A DNA stretch of 59,004 nucleotides from HIMB59 sp038124765 (GTDB taxonomy: Bacteria > Pseudomonadota > Alphaproteobacteria > HIMB59), in NCBI GenBank assembly GCA_038124765.1, contig JAYPCO010000002.1, positions 1 to 59,004 on the forward strand, read 5' to 3'. The notes under the pieces were generated by a model, which saw nothing but the letters and a program-made list of their open reading frames with translations, was not told where the DNA came from and did not search any database. Shown here in pieces: positions 41,637-50,282 of the stretch (its first letter is position 1; each line of letters begins with the position of its first letter). The translations under genes and the position numbers were made by a program.

Positions 41637-42986
41637 ATGAAATGGACCGCAGATAGTTGGAAAAATTTTGAGGCAAAACAAATGCCTATTTATGCTGATA
41701 AAAATCAGTTAAATAATGTAGTTGATAACCTTTCAAAATTTCCCCCTTTGATTTTCGCTGGTGAAACCAGATCTTTAAAGGCCCAGATTCATAAAGTCCA
41801 AAAGGGCGAGTCATTTTACTTACAGGGGGGAGATTGTGCAGAAAGCTTTAATGAGCTCAACCCTAATACCATAAGAGATACATTTAAACTGTTGTTGCAA
41901 ATGTCAGTCGTATTAACATTTGCTACAAACACCCCGGTTGTAAAACTTGGAAGAATTGGGGGGCAATTTGCTAAACCTAGAAGCTCAGATTTTGAAGAAA
42001 AAGATGGTGAAAAACTTCCAAGCTACAGAGGTGACATTATCAATTCCTATGAATTTAATAAAGATTCAAGAGAACCAGACCCATCAAGGATGATACAAGC
42101 ATACAACCATTCAGCATCAACTCTCAATTTATTAAGGGCTTTTGCCCAAGGCGGGTTTGCAAGTTTAACTCAACTAAATAAATGGAATTTAGATTTTGCC
42201 GATAATTTTAATTCAACTAAAAAATATAAAGAGTTATCTGTTAAAATTAGTGATTGTATAAAATTTATGAATGCATGCGGCATTAACGAAAATAACACCA
42301 GAGAACTAAGGGAAACTGATTTTTACACAAGCCACGAAGCATTACTCCTCCCTTATGAACAAGCTTTTACTAGAATAGATAGTACTACAGGGGATTGGTA
42401 TAATGTAAATGCTCATTTTCTATGGGTGGGTGATAGAACAAGAGACCCAAATGGAGCGCATATTCATTATTTGAGTGGAATCAAGAATCCTCTAGGGATA
42501 AAAGTAGGCCCATCGACTAAAATTGACGAGCTAAAAAGAAATATAGATATCCTAAACCCAGAAAATGAAGGGGGTAGATTAACTCTTATAGTAAGAATGG
42601 GAGCGGATAAAATTGAGTCTACTTTCCCCTCACTCTTAAAAGAAATCGATAAGATGGGTATGAACTTAACATGGGTTTGTGACCCGATGCACGGCAATAC
42701 CTCAACAAGTAATTCAGGATATAAAACAAGAGCTACAGAAAATATCTTTAAAGAAATTAAATCCTTCTTTGAAATTCATAAATCACAGGGAAGCATAGCT
42801 GGCGGTGTGCATTTAGAACTTACTGGCTTAAATGTGACTGAATGCGTTGGCGGCCCAGATGACATAAAGGATGAAGATTTAGGCGATAGGTATCATACTT
42901 TTTGCGACCCTAGGCTGAATGTTAACCAGTCTTTAGAACTGTCATTTTTGTTAGCTGATTTATTCTCAAACGGAGATGTTCGTTAG
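41637..42986 (+). CDS. aroG: class II DAHP synthase
   Basis: Condenses phosphoenolpyruvate and erythrose-4-phosphate, the entry to the shikimate pathway. This is the plant/Mycobacterium-type (class II) enzyme: WTADSWKNFEAKQMP at the start, GESFYLQGGDCAESF, RIGGQFAKPRSS, GEKLPSYRGD, WVGDRTRDPNGAHI, KVGPS, WVCDPMHGN and VHLELTGLNVTECVGG. 449 residues, full length. No ribosome site is visible; see the TATAAT immediately upstream. Confidence 0.96.
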   Translation: MKWTADSWKNFEAKQMPIYADKNQLNNVVDNLSKFPPLIFAGETRSLKAQIHKVQKGESFYLQGGDCAESFNELNPNTIRDTFKLLLQMSVVLTFATNTPVVKLGRIGGQFAKPRSSDFEEKDGEKLPSYRGDIINSYEFNKDSREPDPSRMIQAYNHSASTLNLLRAFAQGGFASLTQLNKWNLDFADNFNSTKKYKELSVKISDCIKFMNACGINENNTRELRETDFYTSHEALLLPYEQAFTRIDSTTGDWYNVNAHFLWVGDRTRDPNGAHIHYLSGIKNPLGIKVGPSTKIDELKRNIDILNPENEGGRLTLIVRMGADKIESTFPSLLKEIDKMGMNLTWVCDPMHGNTSTSNSGYKTRATENIFKEIKSFFEIHKSQGSIAGGVHLELTGLNVTECVGGPDDIKDEDLGDRYHTFCDPRLNVNQSLELSFLLADLFSNGDVR

Positions 42987-43000
42987 TTTTCTTATTCAAG

Positions 43001-44128
43001 ATGAATAAAAAGACTAATCAGGATTTTATAAATTCACATACTGATAATTACTTTTTAAAATCAAAAGAAATTATTAAAAAATATGGTGATTTAAATGTTA
43101 CCTACGCTGTTTTTATTAGAAGACCAGGTATCGTAGCTCTTAAGTTGGCGGTAGATTGGATAAAATCTATTGCAAAAGAAAGAGGCATAAAAATAAATAC
43201 ATCAACCCCTTTCAAAGAAGGAGAATATTTCGGTGCAGGAGAGCCTATTCTTTATATCAAAGGTTCCTTTAAAAATTTAGTTGATCTAGAAACTTTATTT
43301 CTTCAAAAAATTGGTCCCGCTTGTATTGCAGCCGCAAATGCTTTTCAAATGTGCATTGATTTACCCAAAACATCTTTTATTGCTATGGATGCAAGACATT
43401 GTGCCGGATCAGATATGTCAAATTTGATGTCCTATGCCGCTTCAGTGGGTTCAAAAGCAGCCAGAAAAAAAAATGCTAATGGTTTTATTGGGACATCTAT
43501 TCAAGCTACTGCAAATTACTTCCCATTAAACAAAGCTTTAGGAACTATGCCTCATGCAATAATTGGTTATGCGGGTTCAACACTAGAAGCTGTTAAAATG
43601 TTTCACAGTACATTCCCCAGGGATGACTTAGTTATATTGCCTGATTATTTTGGAAAAGAAATAACTGACTCAATACAAGTTTGTAACTATTTTGATAAGT
43701 TATCCAAAAACGGCAAAGTCATGATTAGACTAGACACCCCAAGCGGCAGGTTTATTGAAGGATTAGATACAGCAAAATCTTATGAAGTTTTAGAAAAATT
43801 TGCTCCTGACTCTATTAAAGAATACAGATCTGATGATGAATTAAGACATCTAGTTGGCCCAGGTGTATCTGCTTCTGCTATATGGTATCTTCGATCTCAA
43901 CTAGATAAATTTGGTTTTAAAAAAGTTAAAATTATAGCCTCTAGTGGTTTTACTAATGCTAAATGTAGAGCGATAGCAATTGCAAAAGCACCTGTAGATG
44001 TTATTGGTACAGGAAGTTTTTTACCTGAGAAATGGTCTGAAACTTATGCGACTGCAGATATAATAAAATATGGCAATACACCTAGAGTAAAAGTATCCAG
44101 AGAATATCTGTTAAAAAAATTAAAGTAA
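43001..44128 (+). CDS. pncB: nicotinate phosphoribosyltransferase-like protein
   Basis: Salvages nicotinate to nicotinate mononucleotide for NAD. Phosphoribosyltransferase type II fold: short beta N-domain, DARHCAGSDMSN, GTSIQATANYF, then GTMPHAIIGYAGS (the TMPHA segment typical of NAPRTases), RLDTPSGRF, IIASSGFTNAKC and DVIGTGSFLP. 375 residues, compact like the forms in other streamlined alphaproteobacteria. Quinolinate phosphoribosyltransferase is a more distant alternative. TAATG overlap with gltX. Confidence 0.8.
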   Translation: MNKKTNQDFINSHTDNYFLKSKEIIKKYGDLNVTYAVFIRRPGIVALKLAVDWIKSIAKERGIKINTSTPFKEGEYFGAGEPILYIKGSFKNLVDLETLFLQKIGPACIAAANAFQMCIDLPKTSFIAMDARHCAGSDMSNLMSYAASVGSKAARKKNANGFIGTSIQATANYFPLNKALGTMPHAIIGYAGSTLEAVKMFHSTFPRDDLVILPDYFGKEITDSIQVCNYFDKLSKNGKVMIRLDTPSGRFIEGLDTAKSYEVLEKFAPDSIKEYRSDDELRHLVGPGVSASAIWYLRSQLDKFGFKKVKIIASSGFTNAKCRAIAIAKAPVDVIGTGSFLPEKWSETYATADIIKYGNTPRVKVSREYLLKKLK

Positions 44129-45468
44129 TGATAATAACCCGATTTGCACCAAGCCCAACTGGACATATCCATTTAGGTAATATGAGATCATGTTTTTTAA
44201 ATTGGATATTTGCTAAAAAAGAAAATGGAAAATTTATATTGAGGTTTGATGATACAGATAAGGAAAGAAGCAAGCAGGAATTTGTTGATTCAATTCAAGA
44301 AGATTTAAAATGGATGAACGTTAATCATGATGAAATTTTTTATCAAAGCAAAAGACTTGACAGATATAATGAAGTTTTTGATCAATTAATATTAAAAAAA
44401 ATAGTTTACCCATGTTTTGAAAGCAATGAAGAACTAGAGTTAAAGAAAAAACTATTGTTAAAAGCTGGTAAGCCACCAATTTATGATCGGGAAGCCTTAA
44501 ATTTATCAAAAGAGGAGATTGAAAAAAAAATAGTAAATGGTGAAAGACCATATTGGAGATTTAAATTATCTCAGTCAAAAGTATTTTGGGATGATTTGGT
44601 GAAGGGTAGAACAGAGGTGGATTTGGCATCGCAATCAGACCCTGTCTTGCGAAGAGCTGATGGGAGTTATCTATATCATTTTCCTAGTGTTGTTGATGAT
44701 ATTGATATGAATATCTCGCACATTATAAGAGGAGAGGATCATTTATCAAATACTGCTATACATATTGAAATTTTTGATAGTTTAGAGAAAAAACCACCTA
44801 TATTTGGACATAACCCACTTATGTTAAATGAGGATGGCACTAAATTAAGTAAAAGAAACTTTGACTCTATTACTATTCAAAAGTTTAAAATAAATAACTA
44901 TTTACCAAATGCTATATTATCTTATTTATATTCAGTTGGATTGAATGCTGATTTTGATTTTGAAGAAATAATTTTCAATAAATTCCAAGATTTCGATATT
45001 TCTAAAATATCCAACAATTTACCAAAAGTAGATCTATTAAAAGTCGATAATTTTCAAAAAAACTTATTAAGAAAAATGTCTTGTGAAAAATTGATAAATC
45101 ATTTTAACGAGCTAAATGATTTAAAATTAAGTTCTAAAGAATGGGATTTGATTAAAAACAATATCGATAATTATATAGATATTATAGATCAATTAAAAAT
45201 CATACGAAGAGAGTGTCTTGAAAAATCACCTGATCAAACTTTTCTTCAAGGTTTAGTTAAGAATATCAATCACCTAGTATTTAGTGATTTTGACTCCTAT
45301 GTTAAATCACTTATGATTTTAAATAAGGATTTAACTAAAAAAGATATATTTATGAATACTAGGTTTATTCTGACAGGTAATGACAAAGGCCCCTCTGTTA
45401 AAGAATTATTCGACTATTATGGAGCAGAAAAATTTATAGAATTAATTAATGAGTTTAAAACTTTTTAA
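44128..45468 (+). CDS. gltX: GltX, glutamyl-tRNA synthetase
   Basis: Charges tRNA-Glu. Class I synthetase: HIGH-type motif in RFAPSPTGHIHLGNMRS, RFDDTDKERS, the Glu/Gln-recognition region HFPSVVDDIDMNISHIIRGEDH, and the KMSKS-type KLSKRN. The discriminating C-terminal domain is helical; 446 residues, somewhat short. Alphaproteobacteria often have two GltX paralogues and charge tRNA-Gln through misacylation, so substrate range (Glu, Gln or both) cannot be settled here. Overlaps cysS by 20 bases. Confidence 0.95.
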   Translation: MIITRFAPSPTGHIHLGNMRSCFLNWIFAKKENGKFILRFDDTDKERSKQEFVDSIQEDLKWMNVNHDEIFYQSKRLDRYNEVFDQLILKKIVYPCFESNEELELKKKLLLKAGKPPIYDREALNLSKEEIEKKIVNGERPYWRFKLSQSKVFWDDLVKGRTEVDLASQSDPVLRRADGSYLYHFPSVVDDIDMNISHIIRGEDHLSNTAIHIEIFDSLEKKPPIFGHNPLMLNEDGTKLSKRNFDSITIQKFKINNYLPNAILSYLYSVGLNADFDFEEIIFNKFQDFDISKISNNLPKVDLLKVDNFQKNLLRKMSCEKLINHFNELNDLKLSSKEWDLIKNNIDNYIDIIDQLKIIRRECLEKSPDQTFLQGLVKNINHLVFSDFDSYVKSLMILNKDLTKKDIFMNTRFILTGNDKGPSVKELFDYYGAEKFIELINEFKTF

Positions 45469-46783
45469 TACCCTCTCTAAATCTAAAGAAGTATTTAATC
45501 CTATTAATGTTAATGATATTAAAATTTATGCATGTGGTCCTACACTTTATAACAACCCACATATAGGTAATTTTAGACCAATTATAATTTTCGATGTTTT
45601 ATATAGATTTCTAAGACATCATTATGGAATAAACAATGTTACTTACGTAAGAAATATCACGGATATTGATGATAAAATTATCAATAGATCTCTAGAATTA
45701 GCAATATCTACTGAAGATTTAGTTAAATCTGTAAAGGAAATTTATCATGATAATTTATCTAAACTTCAAATATTACCTCCATCTTACGAACCACACGCAA
45801 CAGAATATATTCCTAAGATGATTGAAATGATAGAAGATCTAGTTAAAAATAATTTCGCATATGTTTCAGATAATCATGTCTTGTTTGAATCTAAAAAATA
45901 TCAAAACTATGGAGAATTATCCAAACTATCATTAAAAGATATTATTAGCGGTGCTAGGGTTGAAGTAGCAAATTATAAAAAAAATCCCGAAGATTTTGTT
46001 TTGTGGAAGCCATCAAAAGATGATGAACCGTCTTGGGCTAGTCCTTGGGGAGAGGGTAGGCCAGGTTGGCATATTGAATGTTCTGCTATGATTGCAGAAT
46101 TGCTAGGGCCGACTATTGATATACATGCAGGTGGTTTAGATTTAATTTTTCCTCATCATGAAAATGAAATCGCTCAATCTTCATGTTATCACAATGCTAA
46201 AATGGCTAATTACTGGCTTCATAATGGATTTATAAATTTTAAAGGTGAAAAAATGTCTAAATCAATTGGCAATATAACTATCATTGATGATCTTTTAAAA
46301 AAAGTAAACCCAATGGTCATAAAATACTCCTTACTATCTACTCATTATAGACAACCAATAGATTTTTCTGATGACCTACTGAATTATAGTGAAAATATAA
46401 TTTCAAAATGGAGAGATTTTATATGTGAACCAACTGAGATAGTTTATGATGAAGAATTTATTAATTCACTTAATGATGATCTGAATACCCCAATGGCATT
46501 GATGCGTATTCAACAAATATACGCAAAGATTAAAAAAGACCCCAAAAATAAAGGTTTGTTAAATACCTTTAATTGTTGTTTAGATTTAATAGGTCTAGTT
46601 CCAAGTTTTAAAAAAAATGAATTAGATCTTGATAATGAATTTATTGAAAATATTATAACTCGCCGAAATGAGGCAAAAAAATTAAAAAATTTCGAATTGG
46701 CTGATCAACTTCGAGCAGATTTGTTGGACAAGGGTATTTTGCTTGAGGATACTAAGGATGGAACAATATGGAAGAAAATTTAA
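45449..46783 (+). CDS. cysS: CysS, cysteinyl-tRNA synthetase
   Basis: Charges tRNA-Cys. Class I synthetase with zinc ligand Cys in YACGPTLYNNPHIGNFRP (which also holds the HIGH motif), VRNITDIDDKI, GRPGWHIECSAM, GGLDLIFPHHENE and the KMSKS motif in GEKMSKSIGN. 444 residues, normal. Start ATG lies within the end of gltX; the end overlaps cimA by 16 bases. Confidence 0.97.
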   Translation: MSLKLFNTLSKSKEVFNPINVNDIKIYACGPTLYNNPHIGNFRPIIIFDVLYRFLRHHYGINNVTYVRNITDIDDKIINRSLELAISTEDLVKSVKEIYHDNLSKLQILPPSYEPHATEYIPKMIEMIEDLVKNNFAYVSDNHVLFESKKYQNYGELSKLSLKDIISGARVEVANYKKNPEDFVLWKPSKDDEPSWASPWGEGRPGWHIECSAMIAELLGPTIDIHAGGLDLIFPHHENEIAQSSCYHNAKMANYWLHNGFINFKGEKMSKSIGNITIIDDLLKKVNPMVIKYSLLSTHYRQPIDFSDDLLNYSENIISKWRDFICEPTEIVYDEEFINSLNDDLNTPMALMRIQQIYAKIKKDPKNKGLLNTFNCCLDLIGLVPSFKKNELDLDNEFIENIITRRNEAKKLKNFELADQLRADLLDKGILLEDTKDGTIWKKI

Positions 46784-48357
46784 ATAAAATATACTTTTTT
46801 GATACTACTCTAAGGGATGGTCAACAAACAACTGGTGTTGATTTTAGCGTAGAAGATAAAATTAAATTTTCTCAATCATTAGACGAGTTAGGTTTGGATT
46901 ATATTGAAGGTGGTTGGCCAGGTTCTAATCCCACCGATGATAAATTTTTTCAAGATTACCCAAAATTTAGAAATTCAAATTTAGTTGCATTTGGTATGAC
47001 TCGCAGACCATCATCAAGTGTAGCTAATGACCCTGGCCTTAATAATTTAATTAATACCAAAGTTAAAAGTATTTGTATTGTAGGTAAATCATCTTCCTAT
47101 CAAGTTGAAAAAGCACTAGAAATTTCAAAGGAAGATAATTTAAAAATGATTGGTGAGAGTATCAAACATATTAATTCACAAGGTATTGAGGCAATGTATG
47201 ACGCTGAACATTTTTTTGATGGCTACAAGTCAGATCCAAAATTTGCAATAGATTGTTTACTTGCTGCTTATACTAATGGGGCTAGATGGATTGTTTTATG
47301 TGATACAAATGGAGGAACCCTCCCCCATGAAGTTGAGGAAATTGTTGGTGAAGTCATAAAAAAAATTCCTGGGAAAAATTTAGGTATTCATGCACACAAT
47401 GATACCGAAAATGCAGTAGCTAACTCTCTTGCTGCAGTACGAGCAGGAGTGAGACAGGTTCAAGGAACTATTAATGGTCTTGGAGAAAGATGTGGTAATG
47501 CTAACTTAATTTCGGTTATTCCATCAATCGTTTTAAAAACAAACTATGAAACATCTATTAGTAAGGAGAATTTATCTTTATTAAAGAAAACATCCTTATT
47601 GCTTGATGAGATACTAAATAGAGCTTCAAATAAACAACAAGCTTATGTGGGTGAGAATGCTTTTTCTCATAAAGGAGGATTACATGTTTCAGCAATTAAC
47701 AAGGATCCTAAAACATACGAACATATAGATCCAAAAATTGTAGGAAATACTCGAAAAATCGTAATTTCTGACCAATCCGGGAGGTCTAATATTACCTCGC
47801 TTCTAAGTACCGTAGGTATTAACCCAGATGATCATAAAGAAAAACTAGATTTACTTTTACAAAGGGTAAAAGATAAAGAATTTAAAGGGTATGCATTTGA
47901 TGAAGCCCTAGCTAGTTTTGAAATACTTGCGCGTGATACTTTATTTGGAATTCCAAGTTTTTTTGAATTGATAAGATTTAAAGTAATAGATGATAGAAGA
48001 TGGAATGCAAAAGGTGAACTTGTAACTGAATCGGAAGCTACCGTTAGAGTTGTTGTTAACAACCAGGAATTTTTAAATGTTGAAGTAGGAAATGGACCTG
48101 TTAACGCTCTTGATAAAGCTTTAAGAAAATCATTAATAAGCTTTTATCCATCTCTTCAAGATTTAGAACTTGCTGATTTTAAAGTTAGAATACTCTCTTC
48201 TGAAAAAGGTACTGATGCTATAGTAAGAGTAATCATAGAAACTAAAGATAAAGATGGTTCAATTTGGACAACTGTTGGAGTTTCAACAAATATAATCGAT
48301 GCTTCTTATAACGCTTTAAAAGAAAGTTTAATTTTTAAATTAATCAAAGTTTCTTGA
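46768..48357 (+). CDS. cimA: CimA, (R)-citramalate synthase
   Basis: Condenses pyruvate and acetyl-CoA to citramalate, a threonine-independent route to 2-oxobutyrate and isoleucine. DRE-TIM barrel: FDTTLRDGQQTTGV (starting at residue 11), GIHAHNDTENAVANS and GTINGLGERCGNANL; then FSHKGGLHVSAI and a C-terminal LeuA-type regulatory domain (about 390-529). 2-isopropylmalate synthase and homocitrate synthase share the fold, but the length (529) and the WPGSNPTDDKF segment fit the CimA subgroup. Confidence 0.92.
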   Translation: MEENLNKIYFFDTTLRDGQQTTGVDFSVEDKIKFSQSLDELGLDYIEGGWPGSNPTDDKFFQDYPKFRNSNLVAFGMTRRPSSSVANDPGLNNLINTKVKSICIVGKSSSYQVEKALEISKEDNLKMIGESIKHINSQGIEAMYDAEHFFDGYKSDPKFAIDCLLAAYTNGARWIVLCDTNGGTLPHEVEEIVGEVIKKIPGKNLGIHAHNDTENAVANSLAAVRAGVRQVQGTINGLGERCGNANLISVIPSIVLKTNYETSISKENLSLLKKTSLLLDEILNRASNKQQAYVGENAFSHKGGLHVSAINKDPKTYEHIDPKIVGNTRKIVISDQSGRSNITSLLSTVGINPDDHKEKLDLLLQRVKDKEFKGYAFDEALASFEILARDTLFGIPSFFELIRFKVIDDRRWNAKGELVTESEATVRVVVNNQEFLNVEVGNGPVNALDKALRKSLISFYPSLQDLELADFKVRILSSEKGTDAIVRVIIETKDKDGSIWTTVGVSTNIIDASYNALKESLIFKLIKVS

Positions 48358-49046
48358 ATAAAAAAATTCAATTTATCCTTAATCGACCGCAGTTATCTGA
48401 AAATATCGGGATGTCTTTGCGTTCATTAGGATGTTTTGGATTTGAAAATTTAATATTAGTCAATCCTAGAAATTCATGGCCAAATGAAAAGGGCATAAGA
48501 GCGTCAAAACATTTCTCTGATTTAGCAAATAAAATAAAAACATTTAATAGTTTAGAAGGAGCGATTGCAAAAAATGAAATTGTAATTGCTACTACTGTTC
48601 GGCAAAGAGATTTTGTGATACCTCAAATTAGTTTTAAAGATATTAAAAGAATTAAAGCTAAGAATATTTGCATTCTTTTTGGTCAGGAGAATAACGGACT
48701 TAATAATTTAGAGCTATCCCACGCAAATTATATTTTAACGATACCAACTATGAATGGTTATTCGTTAAACCTCTCTCATTGCATTTCTATTGTTGCTTAT
48801 GAATTAAGTAAAATGTTTAAGGTTAGTATTAAAGATAAAAGCCATAAGATTCTCAAGCCAAGTTCATCAGATATTGAAAAATTTGTTAATTTTTTAATGA
48901 AATTGCTCAATAAACAAGGTTTTACAACGATTTTTACAAAAAAATTAAATTTAGAAATTTCTATCAGAAACTTCTTAAAAACATCAAATATTTCACAAAA
49001 ATCTCTTAAAACTGCATATGGAATATTGAAATTTATAACAAAATAA
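48354..49046 (+). CDS. trmJ: TrmJ-like tRNA 2'-O-methyltransferase (SPOUT)
   Basis: Expected to methylate the ribose at position 32 of tRNAs. SPOUT knot protein: FILNRPQLSENIGMSLRSLGCFG at the start (in two parts, NRPQLSENIG and MSLRSLGCFG), FGQENNGLNN and SLNLSHCISIVAYEL, the S-adenosylmethionine-binding knot. 230 residues, as in the family. Starts with TTG overlapping the cimA stop (TTGA). TrmH-family group 1 in general is the safe call; TrmJ is the likely member. Confidence 0.85.
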   Translation: MNKKIQFILNRPQLSENIGMSLRSLGCFGFENLILVNPRNSWPNEKGIRASKHFSDLANKIKTFNSLEGAIAKNEIVIATTVRQRDFVIPQISFKDIKRIKAKNICILFGQENNGLNNLELSHANYILTIPTMNGYSLNLSHCISIVAYELSKMFKVSIKDKSHKILKPSSSDIEKFVNFLMKLLNKQGFTTIFTKKLNLEISIRNFLKTSNISQKSLKTAYGILKFITK

Positions 49047-49047
49047 A

Positions 49048-49075
49048 TTGACTTAAAATACGAAATCTATATAAA
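49048..49075 (+). promoter_or_regulatory. rpsD promoter giving a nearly leaderless mRNA
   Basis: TTGACT (49048-49053), 16 bases, TATAAA (49070-49075): a strong consensus match. The ATG is at 49086, only 10 bases after the -10, so the leader would be about 3-4 bases. The promoter starts 1 base after the trmJ stop. No ribosome site exists. Confidence 0.55.
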
Positions 49076-49085
49076 ACACCAATTC

Positions 49086-49703
49086 ATGACAAAAAGATTA
49101 TCTTCAAAGCACAAGATTGATAGACGTCTTGGCTTGAATTTATGGGGAAGACCTAAAAGTCCATTCAATAGAAGACCTTATGGCCCAGGTCAGCATGGTC
49201 AAGCAAGAAAAAGAAAACTATCAGATTTTGGTGTTCAACTAGCTGCTAAACAGAAGCTTAAAAAATACTATGGAGATATCACCGAAAAACAGTTTAAGAA
49301 AATTTATCAAGAAGCTTCAAGACAAAGAGGCGATACAAGTCAAATTTTGATAGAACTACTTGAGAGAAGGTTAGATGCAGTAGTATTTAGATTAAAATTT
49401 GCACCAACAGTTTTTGCTGCAAGACAACTTGTTAATCATGGACATGTTCTTGTTAACGGTAAAGTAGTTGATAAAAAATCCTATCAGGTAAAAGATGGCG
49501 ATGAGATTTCTCTTCAACAAACTAGCCAGAATATTCCAATGATCATTCAGACATTAAGTTCTAATGAACGAGATGTTCCAGAATACCTTCAATTAGAGAT
49601 TTCTAAGTGTTTAGGTAAATTTGTTCGTGGCCCTCAACTGACTGATGTTCCATATCCTGTTCAAATGGAACCAAATCTTGTAGTCGAGTTTTACTCTAGA
49701 TAA
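49086..49703 (+). CDS. rpsD: ribosomal protein S4
   Basis: Primary binder of 16S rRNA in 30S assembly and, in enterics, autogenous translational repressor. Contains SSKHKIDRRLGLNLWGRPKSP at the start (in two parts), RRPYGPGQHGQ, and the S4 RNA-binding domain RRLDAVVFRLKFAPT and ARQLVNHGHVLVNGKVV. 205 residues, normal. It stands alone, outside the ribosomal operon that carries it in enterics, as is common in alphaproteobacteria. If its mRNA is leaderless, the known upstream-pseudoknot type of autoregulation could not operate. Confidence 0.98.
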   Translation: MTKRLSSKHKIDRRLGLNLWGRPKSPFNRRPYGPGQHGQARKRKLSDFGVQLAAKQKLKKYYGDITEKQFKKIYQEASRQRGDTSQILIELLERRLDAVVFRLKFAPTVFAARQLVNHGHVLVNGKVVDKKSYQVKDGDEISLQQTSQNIPMIIQTLSSNERDVPEYLQLEISKCLGKFVRGPQLTDVPYPVQMEPNLVVEFYSR

Positions 49704-49705
49704 AA

Positions 49706-50047
49706 CTACTGAATTTCTGTTTTAATACCCCTTGTATTAAAAAGTTCAATTAGTTCTCCAGACTCAGCCATTTCTTTCATAATATCACAGCCTCCTACGA
49801 ATTCCTTTTTGATATAAAGCTGTGGAATAGTGGGCCAATTTGAAAAAGCTTTAATACCCTCTCGGATTTCTTCATTTTCAAGAACATTACAATGTCCAAA
49901 CTCCACACCACATTTTTTTAATATAGCACTTGCAACTGAAGAAAAACCACACATCGGGAAATCAGGGTTTCCTTTCATGAATAAAAATACATCATTCTCT
50001 TGTATTAACTGTTCAATTTGGTTTTTAATATTTTCATCTAAGTTCAT
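49706..50047 (-). CDS. grxD: monothiol glutaredoxin (Grx4/GrxD)
   Basis: CGFS glutaredoxin that binds and transfers [2Fe-2S] clusters together with BolA. Active site MCGFSS with Cys33, KGNPDFP before it, and WPTIPQLYIKKEFVGGCDI, the glutathione-binding cis-Pro and GGCD loop. 113 residues. Joined to bolA by a TAATG overlap, which matches the known physical partnership. Ends 2 bases from the rpsD stop on the other strand. Confidence 0.95.
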   Translation of the reverse strand: MNLDENIKNQIEQLIQENDVFLFMKGNPDFPMCGFSSVASAILKKCGVEFGHCNVLENEEIREGIKAFSNWPTIPQLYIKKEFVGGCDIMKEMAESGELIELFNTRGIKTEIQ

Positions 50048-50280
50048 TATTCAGTTCCTTTCGTTTTTAACTGCATAGCATGAAGTTCGCTATCCATTAA
50101 CCCATCTAGCGATTTGTATACTAGTTGATGCTGTTGGATTCTGGATAATCCATTAAACATACTACTTTCTATTGTAACCGAGTAGTGGTTATTATCTCCC
50201 GCCAAATCTTCTATTAAGATCTTTGAATTTGGGAATTTTTCAGTAATAATTTTTTCAAGTCTATTTTGTTCTATGGGCAT
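50047..50280 (-). CDS. bolA: BolA-family protein
   Basis: 77 residues, KH-like fold; partner of the CGFS glutaredoxin in Fe-S cluster handling. Contains HYSVTIESSMFNGLSRIQQH (the invariant His in RIQQHQLVYKSL) and a C-terminal LHAMQLKTK. Short size is closer to IbaG/BolA2 than to enteric BolA. Sits between purL (2-base gap) and grxD (1-base overlap). Confidence 0.92.
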   Translation of the reverse strand: MPIEQNRLEKIITEKFPNSKILIEDLAGDNNHYSVTIESSMFNGLSRIQQHQLVYKSLDGLMDSELHAMQLKTKGTE

Positions 50281-50282
50281 TT

